In this document: positions 1-7,724 of the stretch, in pieces
Layout of the letters: each line of letters opens with the position of its first letter
Numbering within the stretch: position 1 is the first letter of the stretch
Assembly: GCA_046049215.1 (NCBI GenBank)
Contig: JBJOER010000108.1
Location: 1 to 30,868 of the forward strand
Source: JAJTFW01 sp046049215
GTDB lineage: Bacteria > Bacteroidota > Bacteroidia > AKYH767-A > OLB10
DNA length: 30,868 bases
Direction: 5' to 3'
Program-made: the position numbers and the translations under genes
The notes under the pieces: generated by a model
Databases searched by the model: none
Told to the model about the DNA's origin: nothing
What the model saw: only the letters and a program-made list of their open reading frames with translations

Positions 1-96
1 GAGGTAGACGAGTATCCCGAAGCGGCCTTCAACCTTGTAGGAACCATCGAAGACGCCATCGAGAAAGGCAAGAAGCTTCTGGCAGAAGCCAAATAA
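1..96 (+). CDS. atpD: ATP synthase F1 subunit beta, C-terminal fragment
   Basis: The window opens inside a reading frame encoding the last 31 residues of a protein, ending at TAA. The visible residues include AFNLVGTIEDA and end with EKGKKLLAEAK, a typical C-terminus of the catalytic beta subunit of the F1Fo ATP synthase. The identity is strengthened by the epsilon subunit gene (atpC) 21 bases downstream, the classical atpD-atpC order. Beta hydrolyses or synthesises ATP in the F1 head on the cytoplasmic face of the membrane. The nucleotide-binding motifs lie outside the window. Confidence 0.9.
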   Translation, partial: EVDEYPEAAFNLVGTIEDAIEKGKKLLAEAK

Positions 97-117
97 TCCG
101 ATACCCAAGCGACACAG

Positions 118-357
118 ATGCTGCTCGAAATCATCACCCCCGACAAGAAAGTCTTCGAAGGCGAAGTCAAATCGGTTGCCGTACCGGGAACCAACGGACG
201 TTTCCAGATGCTCGAAAGGCATGCCGCCATCATTTCGACCCTCATCAACGGGCCTGTTGAAGTGAGAACCTCATCCGGATCTGAAACCTTTGAAGTCAAA
301 GGCGGGGTTGTGGAGATGCTCGACAACAAAGTGGTCATACTCGCAGAATCCGCATAA
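118..357 (+). CDS. atpC: ATP synthase F1 subunit epsilon, short form
   Basis: A 79-residue protein starting MLLEIITPDKKVFEGEV, the standard N-terminus of the epsilon beta-sandwich, with the family motif G(R/Q)F..L.RHAA at about residues 27-37. Epsilon sits in the central stalk and couples the c-ring and gamma to the catalytic head. Typical bacterial epsilon is about 130-140 residues, with two C-terminal helices that can inhibit ATP hydrolysis. This protein ends right after the beta-sandwich, so that inhibitory domain is absent. Short epsilon subunits are common in Bacteroidota, so this is probably not a truncation. It lies 21 bases after atpD and is followed by a strong terminator, so it is the last gene of the operon. 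Confidence 0.93.
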   Translation: MLLEIITPDKKVFEGEVKSVAVPGTNGRFQMLERHAAIISTLINGPVEVRTSSGSETFEVKGGVVEMLDNKVVILAESA

Positions 358-375
358 GGAACAAAATCCTGAACC

Positions 376-408
376 AAAAAAGCCGGACATCCAAGTTCGG
401 CTTTTTTT
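376..408 (+). terminator. Rho-independent terminator after atpDC
   Basis: A perfect inverted repeat, AAAAAAGCCG at 376-385 and CGGCTTTTTT at 398-407, with a 12-base loop and a run of seven T. It lies 18 bases after the atpC stop. Because both an A run and a T run flank the stem it could work in both directions, but only the plus-strand operon needs it here. Confidence 0.85.
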
Positions 409-505
409 GCACTTATTCTTCAGATGACCTGGATCAAAATATTGATTGATAGTTATATACAATAATTAAATTTAACTCGATACGGTTTCAAAAAACTAAA
501 ATCAG

Positions 506-545
506 ACGGATGCATGAAAACCAAACTTTCCTGCCTTCCATCCGT
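506..545. repeat. 7-bp dyad upstream of the surface-protein gene
   Basis: ACGGATG at 506-512 and CATCCGT at 539-545 are perfect inverted copies separated by 26 bases. They lie about 50-90 bases upstream of the -7 box of the next gene, in an otherwise AT-rich leader (roughly 440-480 is mostly A and T). This could be an operator or chance. No known regulator site is recognised. Confidence 0.3.
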
Positions 546-594
546 AAGAACAGAATCGAATCCCCGTAAAACTTAACTATGAATGAAGGATTCG

Positions 595-602
595 TACATT
601 TG
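595..602 (+). promoter_or_regulatory. Bacteroidetes -7 box for the surface-protein gene
   Basis: TACATTTG matches TAnnTTTG exactly and lies 20 bases upstream of the ATG at 623. No convincing TTG is seen 19-21 bases further upstream, so the -33 element is weak or absent. Confidence 0.55.
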
Positions 603-622
603 ATAGACATTAGCCAGACACC

Positions 623-3600
623 ATGAAGCCGATATACAATCGTTACGCAATGATGTTGCTATCGGCATTGTTGTGGACGAGCACACCGGTTTCAGCTCAA
701 CTTTCGGTGAGTTCTGCCCCCACGGCAACACAGCTTATTCAAAATGTCCTGTTGGGACCCGGGGTGGCCGCAAACAACATCATCTATTCAGGAGCAGCAA
801 CGGCCAGGGGCACGTTCAACTGTGCAGGAGCATGTAACCTGGGAATCGCGAGCGGGGTGCTTTTGACATCGGGTGGCGTCAATTTCGCAGTAGGCACCAA
901 CAACTCTACAGGGGCCGGGCAGGGGAACGGAACTGGATCCGACCCCAACCTCAATACATTGAACCCCGGTGGCAACAACCCGCAGGACCTTGCCAAATTC
1001 GAATTCGACTTCACGGTAGCCACAGATTCGGTACGATTCCGTTATGTATGGGCCTCAGAAGAGTACAGCGATTATGTGGGAACCAGCTGTAATGACGTGT
1101 TCGGTTTCTTCATCAACGGCCCCGGAATAACGGGTGTGAAGAACATCGCCTTGATTCCCGGAACCGCCGTTCCTATCACCATCAATAACGTCAATAACGG
1201 ACAAGCGCCCGGTTTAACAAGTCCAACAGGCCCTTGCACCAATTGCGCCTATTTCCGGGACAACCATGGCAGCACCACCATTCAGTACGACGGTCTGACC
1301 ACCGTTTTGACAGCTGCTACCCAAGTATGCCCATGTGAAACTTACCACATCAAACTTGCTGTCCAGGACTTTTGCGATGGAAATTACGACTCCGGGGTTT
1401 TTCTTGAGGGAAATTCCTTCCAGTCGGTAGGCCAAATTCCACTATTGAACATCAGCAACAGCCTCCAGGTTGGTGATACGATCTACATCTGCCCAGGAGA
1501 TTCGGTACAAATCGGTGTAAATGCATGCCGATCCACACTTTGGTCTACAGGGGATACAACCTCCTCCATTTGGGTTACTCAACCCGGCATTTACTACACT
1601 TCCATTGCCAATCCCCCACTCTGCTTTGCTTTTTCCAATTTCATTTACGTGCAGAGCCTGGCTCCTGATGCCGTTTTGGCGGCCAATGGACCCACCACGT
1701 TCTGTCCCGGTGACAGTGTCACACTTTCGGTCACCCCCGGAGTATCCTACTTGTGGTCCAATGGCGCAACCACGCAGAACATCACCGTACGTAATCCCGG
1801 AAATTACTACTGCTCCGTTTCCTACGGGCAAAGCGCCAACTGCGCCGATGTTTCGGACACCATCAGCGTGAGCTACTCACCGGCGATCGCCATGTCAATC
1901 AGTACGTCGGGGCCGTTGTCGATCTGCCAGGGGCAAACCGTCACGCTGACCTCCTCCACACCCAATGTGAACTGGTCGACAGGAGCCACAAGTCCCAGCA
2001 TAGTTGTGAGCACGGCAGGAAACTATACCGCCACCCCGACCGATCCGGGCCTTTGTCCTATAGCCGATACAGTTACGCTTGTGGTGAACACCAATCCGGT
2101 GGTTTCGGTGACAGGAAACGACACCATATGCCAAGGCGCATCCTCTGTACTGGCCACCGGCTCATCCTACGCCGCATACTTGTGGTCGAACGGACAGAGC
2201 TCCCCAACCATCAATGCCACCACAGCCGGCGTGTATTCTGTCACCGTCACGGATGGCAACGGATGCACCGGGTCCAATTCGATCAACCTGACGGTATTGG
2301 CTAATCCTTTGCCTGCGATCAGCGGTGATTTCGATTTTTGCACCGGAGGCAGCACCGTCGTCAATGCGACTCCGGGTTTCTCCTCATACAGCTGGAGTAC
2401 GGGCGGTAGTTCTGCCAATCTGAATATCACAACAGCCGGCACCTATTCGGTCACAGTCACCGATGCCTCCGGATGTACAGGAAGTGCATCCCAGGCCGTT
2501 ACTGCACTGCCCTTGCCGGCTGCAGCCATTGGTGGTGTCACGGCTATCTGCCAGGGCGCAAGTGCCAACCTGATCGCAAGTCCTGCGGGAATGAGTTACT
2601 TATGGTCTAACGGTGCCATCACATCCACCATCCAGCCCACCGTTGCCGGCATCTATTCGCTGACTGTAACTGATGCGAATGGATGCACCAACACCGTCAG
2701 CCAGGCCGTCACTGTCAACAACAACCCTGTTCCGGCCATCACCGGCACCTTGCAGGTTTGCGATGGGTCCTCCTCCACTCTCAATGCAGGCAGCGGTTAC
2801 GCCCAGTATCTGTGGTCGAACGGCTCAACCACCTCCGGCATCCAGGTTCAAACCAGCGGTACATACGTGGTTACCGTGAGTGATGCCAACGGATGTTCCG
2901 GAACTACATCCGCGGTCTTCACCGTACTACCCTTCACTGTACCCTCCATCACCGCACCTGCAGGATTCTGTTCGGGATCAAATGCAGCCTTGGCAGCCAA
3001 TGCAGGTTACGCATCCTACCAGTGGTCGAACGGAGCCACCACCGCTTCCCAGAACATCACATCCGGAGGAACCTACACGGTAACGGTAACCGCCGCCAAC
3101 GGTTGTAGTGGCAACACGAGTGTGAATGTCATTCAACACCCACTCCCACAACCGGCACTTGCCCCCACTTACGACATATGCTCCGGCACTACACAACTGC
3201 TTTCGCCAGGGAACTTTACCTCCTATGCCTGGTCTGACGGAAGCAGCAGCTCCAGTCTTACTGTCAACGTCACCGGCAACTATGGAGTCACCGTCACCGA
3301 TGCTAACGGATGCACCGCCGCTACGACAACGACGGTCACTTCTCACCCTTTACCTCAGCCTTCCATCAACGGGGACTCCACACTCTGTTCCGGAGAAACC
3401 ACAGTACTGAATGCCGGATCAGGGTATGCGGTTTACCAATGGTCCAACGGCAACACCAATCAGGTCATCTCCGCTTCAACTTCGGGCGGTTATCAGGTCA
3501 CCGTGAGCGATGCCTACGGATGCAGTGGAACAACTTCCTTCAACGTTTCGGTATTCCCCCTCCCGCTTGCATCCATCACAGGCGATCCGGATATCTGTTC

Positions 3601-4540
3601 AGGCGAGACATCCACCATGAACACGCCGGGGGGACAGGGCTCTTACCTTTGGTCAGATGGAAGCAATTCGAATTCGGTTACCACCTCCACGGGAGGACAA
3701 TTCACGGTTACGGTCACAAGTCCGGACGGATGTACGGCAACCAGTGCATTCACATTAACGGTTCATCCTATTCCTGTTGCCTCCTACAGTCCGATCCAGG
3801 ATATCCGCTGCGATGAGATCTGGGTGAAATTCAATAACACCTCCGTATGCGAACCGGGTTCTGTATTCACGTGGCAATTCGGCGACGGGGACGGCTCATC
3901 CGATCCATCGCCCAACCACATTTACACCGATTCCGGTGATTACCAAACCACGCTGGTGGTCGTCAGTCCGTACGGCTGCGACGACTCGACTGGTCAGACC
4001 ATCACCCTTACCCGTATCCCTCCACCCGAAGCACTTTTCTCCCAATCCCATCGCATAGTAAGCATATTCGACGCGGAAGTATCCTTCACCAACCAATCAC
4101 TAAACGCCACGCGTTACCGCTGGAGTTTCGATGACGGAGAATCCTCCGATGCGGAAAATCCGACACATTTATTCGACAAAATCGGCACCCAGAAAATCAT
4201 TTTGACCGCCTTCAACGGCTCCAACTGCTTCGACGAATACATTTCCTATATCGAGGTGGCTCCCTTCTTCGTGCCCGCTGCTTTCTCACCCAACGACGAC
4301 GGAAAGAATGACGTATTCTTCGACGGCACACCTGCTATCAAGGTTCGTAGTTACCGTATGGATGTATTCAATCGCTGGGGAGAGAACATCTACACGACAG
4401 ATTCATACCTGCGTCCATGGGATGGACTGGACAAGGCAGGAAAACCCACACCCGGAGGACTTTATGTATACCGCATCCTCATTACCAGCCTGAAGGGTAA
4501 GGAGTACGAATTCACGGGTACATTCAGCCTTCTCCGCTAA
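623..4540 (+). CDS. Giant T9SS-secreted surface protein: choice-of-anchor L, Ig-like repeats, PKD, CHU_C
   Basis: A 1305-residue protein with a signal peptide (about residues 1-26, ending PVSAQ). A choice-of-anchor L type domain spans about residues 30-270. Eleven Ig-like repeats follow (about 271-1050); the last eight are 69-70 residues each, with motifs Y.WSNG and VTVTDANGC and two conserved Cys per repeat. Two PKD domains come next (about 1051-1215, motifs WQFGDGDGSS and WSFDDGESS). The last 90 residues are a gliding-motility-type CHU_C sorting domain (FSPNDDGKNDVF, FNRWGE, PGGLYVYR), the type B signal for export by the type IX secretion system. The likely role is surface adhesion or a matrix component; no catalytic domain is visible. 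It is probably monocistronic, after the atpC terminator and with its own -7 box. The family call is firm, the ligand unknown. Confidence 0.9.
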   Translation: MKPIYNRYAMMLLSALLWTSTPVSAQLSVSSAPTATQLIQNVLLGPGVAANNIIYSGAATARGTFNCAGACNLGIASGVLLTSGGVNFAVGTNNSTGAGQGNGTGSDPNLNTLNPGGNNPQDLAKFEFDFTVATDSVRFRYVWASEEYSDYVGTSCNDVFGFFINGPGITGVKNIALIPGTAVPITINNVNNGQAPGLTSPTGPCTNCAYFRDNHGSTTIQYDGLTTVLTAATQVCPCETYHIKLAVQDFCDGNYDSGVFLEGNSFQSVGQIPLLNISNSLQVGDTIYICPGDSVQIGVNACRSTLWSTGDTTSSIWVTQPGIYYTSIANPPLCFAFSNFIYVQSLAPDAVLAANGPTTFCPGDSVTLSVTPGVSYLWSNGATTQNITVRNPGNYYCSVSYGQSANCADVSDTISVSYSPAIAMSISTSGPLSICQGQTVTLTSSTPNVNWSTGATSPSIVVSTAGNYTATPTDPGLCPIADTVTLVVNTNPVVSVTGNDTICQGASSVLATGSSYAAYLWSNGQSSPTINATTAGVYSVTVTDGNGCTGSNSINLTVLANPLPAISGDFDFCTGGSTVVNATPGFSSYSWSTGGSSANLNITTAGTYSVTVTDASGCTGSASQAVTALPLPAAAIGGVTAICQGASANLIASPAGMSYLWSNGAITSTIQPTVAGIYSLTVTDANGCTNTVSQAVTVNNNPVPAITGTLQVCDGSSSTLNAGSGYAQYLWSNGSTTSGIQVQTSGTYVVTVSDANGCSGTTSAVFTVLPFTVPSITAPAGFCSGSNAALAANAGYASYQWSNGATTASQNITSGGTYTVTVTAANGCSGNTSVNVIQHPLPQPALAPTYDICSGTTQLLSPGNFTSYAWSDGSSSSSLTVNVTGNYGVTVTDANGCTAATTTTVTSHPLPQPSINGDSTLCSGETTVLNAGSGYAVYQWSNGNTNQVISASTSGGYQVTVSDAYGCSGTTSFNVSVFPLPLASITGDPDICSGETSTMNTPGGQGSYLWSDGSNSNSVTTSTGGQFTVTVTSPDGCTATSAFTLTVHPIPVASYSPIQDIRCDEIWVKFNNTSVCEPGSVFTWQFGDGDGSSDPSPNHIYTDSGDYQTTLVVVSPYGCDDSTGQTITLTRIPPPEALFSQSHRIVSIFDAEVSFTNQSLNATRYRWSFDDGESSDAENPTHLFDKIGTQKIILTAFNGSNCFDEYISYIEVAPFFVPAAFSPNDDGKNDVFFDGTPAIKVRSYRMDVFNRWGENIYTTDSYLRPWDGLDKAGKPTPGGLYVYRILITSLKGKEYEFTGTFSLLR
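2096..3772 (+). repeat. Eight tandem ~210-bp repeats encoding Ig-like modules
   Basis: Residues 492-1050 of the surface protein divide into eight consecutive modules. Seven are exactly 70 residues and one (the sixth in this block) is 69. Each has a Cys at position 12, a Y.WS(N/D/T)G motif near position 28-33 and a GC(T/S) motif whose Cys is at position 57. Three more divergent modules precede them (about 1433-2095). DNA identity between modules is moderate rather than near-perfect, so the array is old, not freshly duplicated. Confidence 0.85.
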
Positions 4541-4560
4541 TCCCGCGGCCTGACCTTGGC

Positions 4561-4568
4561 TATCTTTG
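4561..4568 (+). promoter_or_regulatory. -7 box for the YitT-family gene
   Basis: TATCTTTG matches TAnnTTTG exactly, 27 bases upstream of the ATG at 4596 and 20 bases after the surface-protein stop. It overlaps a possible upstream TTG start at 4566, which argues for translation starting at 4596. No clear -33 TTG is seen. Confidence 0.5.
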
Positions 4569-4595
4569 TCCTGCGTTTTTCAAACCCAGACCAGG

Positions 4596-5567
4596 ATGAG
4601 TATCCAATCCTTCATTAACAGATTCGTTGCAAAAATCATCCTCGGTAAAAAAATCGAAGATTCGACGATCAGTTCGTTCGAACGCGCAAAGGCATTCAGG
4701 GCATTGCGCGTCAAGACGATCTCCTGGACAAAGGATGTTTTCCTGATCCTCGCCGGAATTTTCTCTGCTGCATTCGGCTTGAAAAGCTTCCTGCTCCCCA
4801 ACTCGTTCATTGACGGGGGCGCCACCGGTATGGCGCTTCTCAGCAGTAAACTGATAGGCCTCGACCTTGCACTGACCATTCTCGTGATCAACCTTCCTTT
4901 CATCCTGCTGGGTTACCGGGTGATCGGCAAACAATTCGCCTTCAAGACGGCTGTGGCGATTATCGTGCTTTCCCTGGTCATGGCCACAGTGACCTTTCCA
5001 CCCGTAACGAATGAAAAAATTCTCGTTGCCGTTTTTGGAGGATTCTTCCTGGGTGCAGGCATCGGGCTGGCCGTACGTGGTGGTTCCGTCATCGACGGAA
5101 CCGAAGTGCTTGCGTTGTTCCTCAGCCGGAAGATCGGGACGACAGTAGGTGATATCATCACCTTGATCAACATCGTCATTTTTTCAGCCGCGGCTTACCT
5201 CTTGTCCGTCGAAACGGCCATGTATTCACTGATCACGTACCTGGCCGCATCCAAAACAGTGGACTTTATCATTGAAGGAATCGAGGAATACACAGGCATC
5301 ACCATCATCAGCCCGAAAAGTGAAGACATCCGCGAAATGCTCATCCACAAACTGGGTAGGGGCGTAACGATTTACAAAGGCAAGCGGGGCTTCGGCAAGA
5401 CCGGACACAACACCGATGTAGATATCGTTTACACGGTCATTACGCGTCTTGAGATCAGCAAGCTAAACAGCGAGATCGAATTGATCGATCCGAACGCTTT
5501 TGTCGTGATGACCAGCATCAAGGATACCAAGGGCGGGATGGTCAAGAAGAGACCGCTTTCACACTAA
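4596..5567 (+). CDS. YitT family membrane protein (DUF161 + DUF2179)
   Basis: A 323-residue protein. After a charged N-terminal stretch of about 45 residues come several hydrophobic segments, for example FLILAGIFSAAFGLKSFLL and LTILVINLPFILLGY. The family motif IDGGATGMALL follows the first one, and GGSVIDGTEVLAL is a second copy of that pattern. The last 90 or so residues are a cytoplasmic DUF2179 domain (GITIISPKSEDI, GRGVTIYKGKRGF). YitT proteins are inner-membrane proteins of uncertain transport function. The start at ATG 4596 is chosen because an upstream TTG in the same frame falls inside the promoter box. It converges on the next gene with only 4 bases between the stops, and no strong terminator is visible. 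Confidence 0.88.
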   Translation: MSIQSFINRFVAKIILGKKIEDSTISSFERAKAFRALRVKTISWTKDVFLILAGIFSAAFGLKSFLLPNSFIDGGATGMALLSSKLIGLDLALTILVINLPFILLGYRVIGKQFAFKTAVAIIVLSLVMATVTFPPVTNEKILVAVFGGFFLGAGIGLAVRGGSVIDGTEVLALFLSRKIGTTVGDIITLINIVIFSAAAYLLSVETAMYSLITYLAASKTVDFIIEGIEEYTGITIISPKSEDIREMLIHKLGRGVTIYKGKRGFGKTGHNTDVDIVYTVITRLEISKLNSEIELIDPNAFVVMTSIKDTKGGMVKKRPLSH

Positions 5568-5571
5568 CTGA

Positions 5572-6756
5572 TCAAAGGATCACCCCAAGCAGCATGGCCC
5601 GCTGCAAATAGATCTTGGTACCAGGCGCGGGTTGTTCGCCGTACTCCAGCTCATTCATCCGGTACAGTTTCGAAAGCTTTACGGCATGGCGCTGTGAGAT
5701 ATCACGCATCGTCTCCCCTTGTCCCACAACATGAAAAAACTCGGATTCCGACTTGTTCTTCTTGGCAGCGGTATACACCACATCACCGGGATGAAGAGGC
5801 TGGTTTTTCACCGCATCGTTGAACTCCAGCACCTGCCACAATTCGATGTTCCGGTCGCGGGCGATCCTGCTCCAGGTGTCCCCTTCCCGTACTGTGACAT
5901 AGGGAACACCGTTCACCATGTCGGCGGTCAACACAGGAGGTTCGGCCACCGGCAAAGACTTACCTGATTTCGGTAATTCATCTGCGTTAGTATCGTTCTT
6001 CCGCTTGAACAAAGCCGGGCGGGTTGATTTCGTGTTTCCGGCGACTCCAGATTCATTCACCGGCGACACCTCCGTTGGGTTCTGTTTGCTGCTGCTTCGG
6101 AAAACCGGTCGAGCCGACTTCCTGGTTTGCACAGGGCTCGATTCCTTTGCAGGATCCAGTTCTCGAACAGCGGGCGGAGCTGCCTTGTCAACGGGTTGAG
6201 TCTTGGCGGCCAAAGCCGGGACAGCGACCGAGGGATCATCGTACGCATTCAGTCCGAAACGCTCGATAATTTCAATCAGTTTATGCGCATACCTGGGGTT
6301 CGTGGCATAACCTGCACGTTTGAGTCCATGAGCCCAGCCTTTGTAATCGGTCAACTCAAGTTCGAAAAGTGAACGGTAACGCTCACGGGAACGCAGGAAA
6401 TCGGAGTGGTCAGCGTACGACTCCAGTACTGAGTTGTACTTTCTGAAACACTCGTTTGGCGCATCATCGTCTTTGTGGAAGGTGGGTCCTGACCATTCCC
6501 GGTGGCATTTGATGCCGAAGTGGTTATTGGCTTCGATGGCCAACAAGCTATTCCCGCAATCGGATTCATAAATGCCCTGGGCGAGGGTGATACTGGCAGG
6601 AACACCCGAAATGCGCATATCGGAAATGGCTGCCTCCCTGTACAATTCAACATACATTTCGGGAGTGCGACGAGGCACGGTAGAATTCTCCAGAGGCTGG
6701 GCGGCAGCTTGCAGGTTCGCAACGAGGACTAAAAGGCATAGGATTCTCATTCCCAT
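5572..6756 (-). CDS. Exported murein hydrolase: glucosaminidase domain + two LysM
   Basis: A 394-residue protein with a signal peptide (about 1-20, ending QAAAQ). The glucosaminidase (FlgJ/LytG-like) domain covers about 33-172, with AQGIYESDCG (putative catalytic Glu64), NNHFGIKC and the repeat-end motif GYATNPRYA. A Lys/Pro/Ser-rich linker of about 110 residues follows. Two LysM domains at about 286-329 (REGDTWSRIARDRNI) and 341-385 (GQGETMRDISQRH) bind peptidoglycan. It probably cleaves glycan strands in the periplasm or outer envelope during growth or division. ATG at 6754-6756 is followed two codons later by a second ATG, and either could start. A near-match promoter box (TACCTTTA, 6778-6785, minus strand) lies upstream. 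Confidence 0.9.
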   Translation of the reverse strand: MGMRILCLLVLVANLQAAAQPLENSTVPRRTPEMYVELYREAAISDMRISGVPASITLAQGIYESDCGNSLLAIEANNHFGIKCHREWSGPTFHKDDDAPNECFRKYNSVLESYADHSDFLRSRERYRSLFELELTDYKGWAHGLKRAGYATNPRYAHKLIEIIERFGLNAYDDPSVAVPALAAKTQPVDKAAPPAVRELDPAKESSPVQTRKSARPVFRSSSKQNPTEVSPVNESGVAGNTKSTRPALFKRKNDTNADELPKSGKSLPVAEPPVLTADMVNGVPYVTVREGDTWSRIARDRNIELWQVLEFNDAVKNQPLHPGDVVYTAAKKNKSESEFFHVVGQGETMRDISQRHAVKLSKLYRMNELEYGEQPAPGTKIYLQRAMLLGVIL

Positions 6757-6797
6757 CTGAGCTTAGGGTTCAAGCTGTAAAGGTAGAGGGCTCCTCA

Positions 6798-6845
6798 TGG
6801 GTGCCTGTACACCCAATTGGTGTGCATATCAACACCCCTGTGTTA
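6798..6845. repeat. Nested short inverted repeats between two minus-strand genes
   Basis: TGGGTG (6798-6803) pairs with CACCCA (6810-6815). ACACC (about 6809-6813) pairs with GGTGT (6819-6823). GGTGT also pairs with ACACC (6832-6836). AACAC (6831-6835) pairs with GTGTT (6840-6844), which reaches into the stop of the PLP-enzyme gene. The arms overlap, so the hairpins exclude one another. There is no T run for a canonical terminator on the minus strand. Confidence 0.4.
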
Positions 6846-7718
6846 ATCCATCAGGTATTGTAGTCCCCCGGTATGGATCACCAGGGTCTCTTCTCCGAAC
6901 GGCAGTATTCCCTCCTCCATCAACCGGATAACGCCAAAAAAGAGCTTGCCCGTATACACCGGTTCAATCCGAATGTCGGTTTGCCTGTTCCATTCCTGTA
7001 CAAAAACATCGAGTTCAGCAGTGGATTTCGCATATCCACCGAACGTGAATCGATCGATCCATCCGATGCCGCTTTGGGGATCATCGTGCCATAGATTTTC
7101 TTGTCTTGCCTCCAGCACCTTCAACCCCCAGATCCACTTATCAGGGGGAAGACCTTGTCTCAACCCCACGCAGGTGGCACCGGTACCGACTGCCATGACC
7201 ACTACTTTGGCATCGTCGGGTACATAATCAGCAATGCGGCGGCAACCTGCTATTCCCGATGGATTGCTTCCACCCTCCGGAACGATTAGAAAATTGCCAT
7301 AACGGCGCTGCAATTCAGTGGTGTTTCCCGACGCACGGAGCCGACGATATTCTACGCGATTGACAAACTCGAGCCGCATACCCATTGCGGAGGCCCGCTT
7401 CAAAGTCGGATTGTCGGCAGCAGAAGCTTCACCCCGGATGATCCCTGTGGTTGGGATGCCTATCTGCTGACCAACGGCAGCCAGGGCAGCAATGTGGTTT
7501 GAAAAAGCGCCCCCGAAACTGAGTATTCCGTCGTAACCGCGCTCAAGAAAATCCCGAACATTGTCCAGCAACTTGAACAGCTTGTTCCCTCCGTAAACGG
7601 GATGAATCAAATCCAGTCTCAGAACACGGAAAGAAAAGGACTTCTCACAGTTCGAGAATCGAACTGAATGCACCGGAACCTCTTCCGGCAGGCATATACC
7701 TGAAGGGACAATCAGCAA
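6843..7718 (-). CDS. PLP-dependent ACC deaminase / D-cysteine desulfhydrase family enzyme
   Basis: A 291-residue fold-type II PLP enzyme. YGGNKLFKLL at 42-51 contains the expected Schiff-base Lys46. GGAFSNHIAALAA (69-81) is the substrate/cofactor loop, with the conserved SNH. VPEGGSN and AVGTGATCVG follow, the latter giving the phosphate-binding loop, and HTGG lies near the C-terminus. Family members deaminate 1-aminocyclopropane-1-carboxylate or desulfhydrate D-cysteine; the exact substrate cannot be told from sequence here. The start is probably TTG at 7716-7718, six bases after the stop of the upstream lipoprotein gene, since no ATG fits the family N-terminus. That spacing suggests translational coupling and a two-gene operon. 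Confidence 0.85.
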   Translation of the reverse strand: MLIVPSGICLPEEVPVHSVRFSNCEKSFSFRVLRLDLIHPVYGGNKLFKLLDNVRDFLERGYDGILSFGGAFSNHIAALAAVGQQIGIPTTGIIRGEASAADNPTLKRASAMGMRLEFVNRVEYRRLRASGNTTELQRRYGNFLIVPEGGSNPSGIAGCRRIADYVPDDAKVVVMAVGTGATCVGLRQGLPPDKWIWGLKVLEARQENLWHDDPQSGIGWIDRFTFGGYAKSTAELDVFVQEWNRQTDIRIEPVYTGKLFFGVIRLMEEGILPFGEETLVIHTGGLQYLMD

Positions 7719-7724
7719 ATCCGA

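Noticed and set aside
1442..3346. Many open frames on both strands within the Ig-repeat region
   Set aside because: They recur with the 210-bp periodicity of the repeats and have no domain content. They are by-products of repetitive coding sequence.
2096..3772. Regular repeats considered as a possible CRISPR or satellite array
   Set aside because: The unit is about 210 bp, in frame, divergent and encodes Ig-like modules. There are no short identical repeats with spacers.
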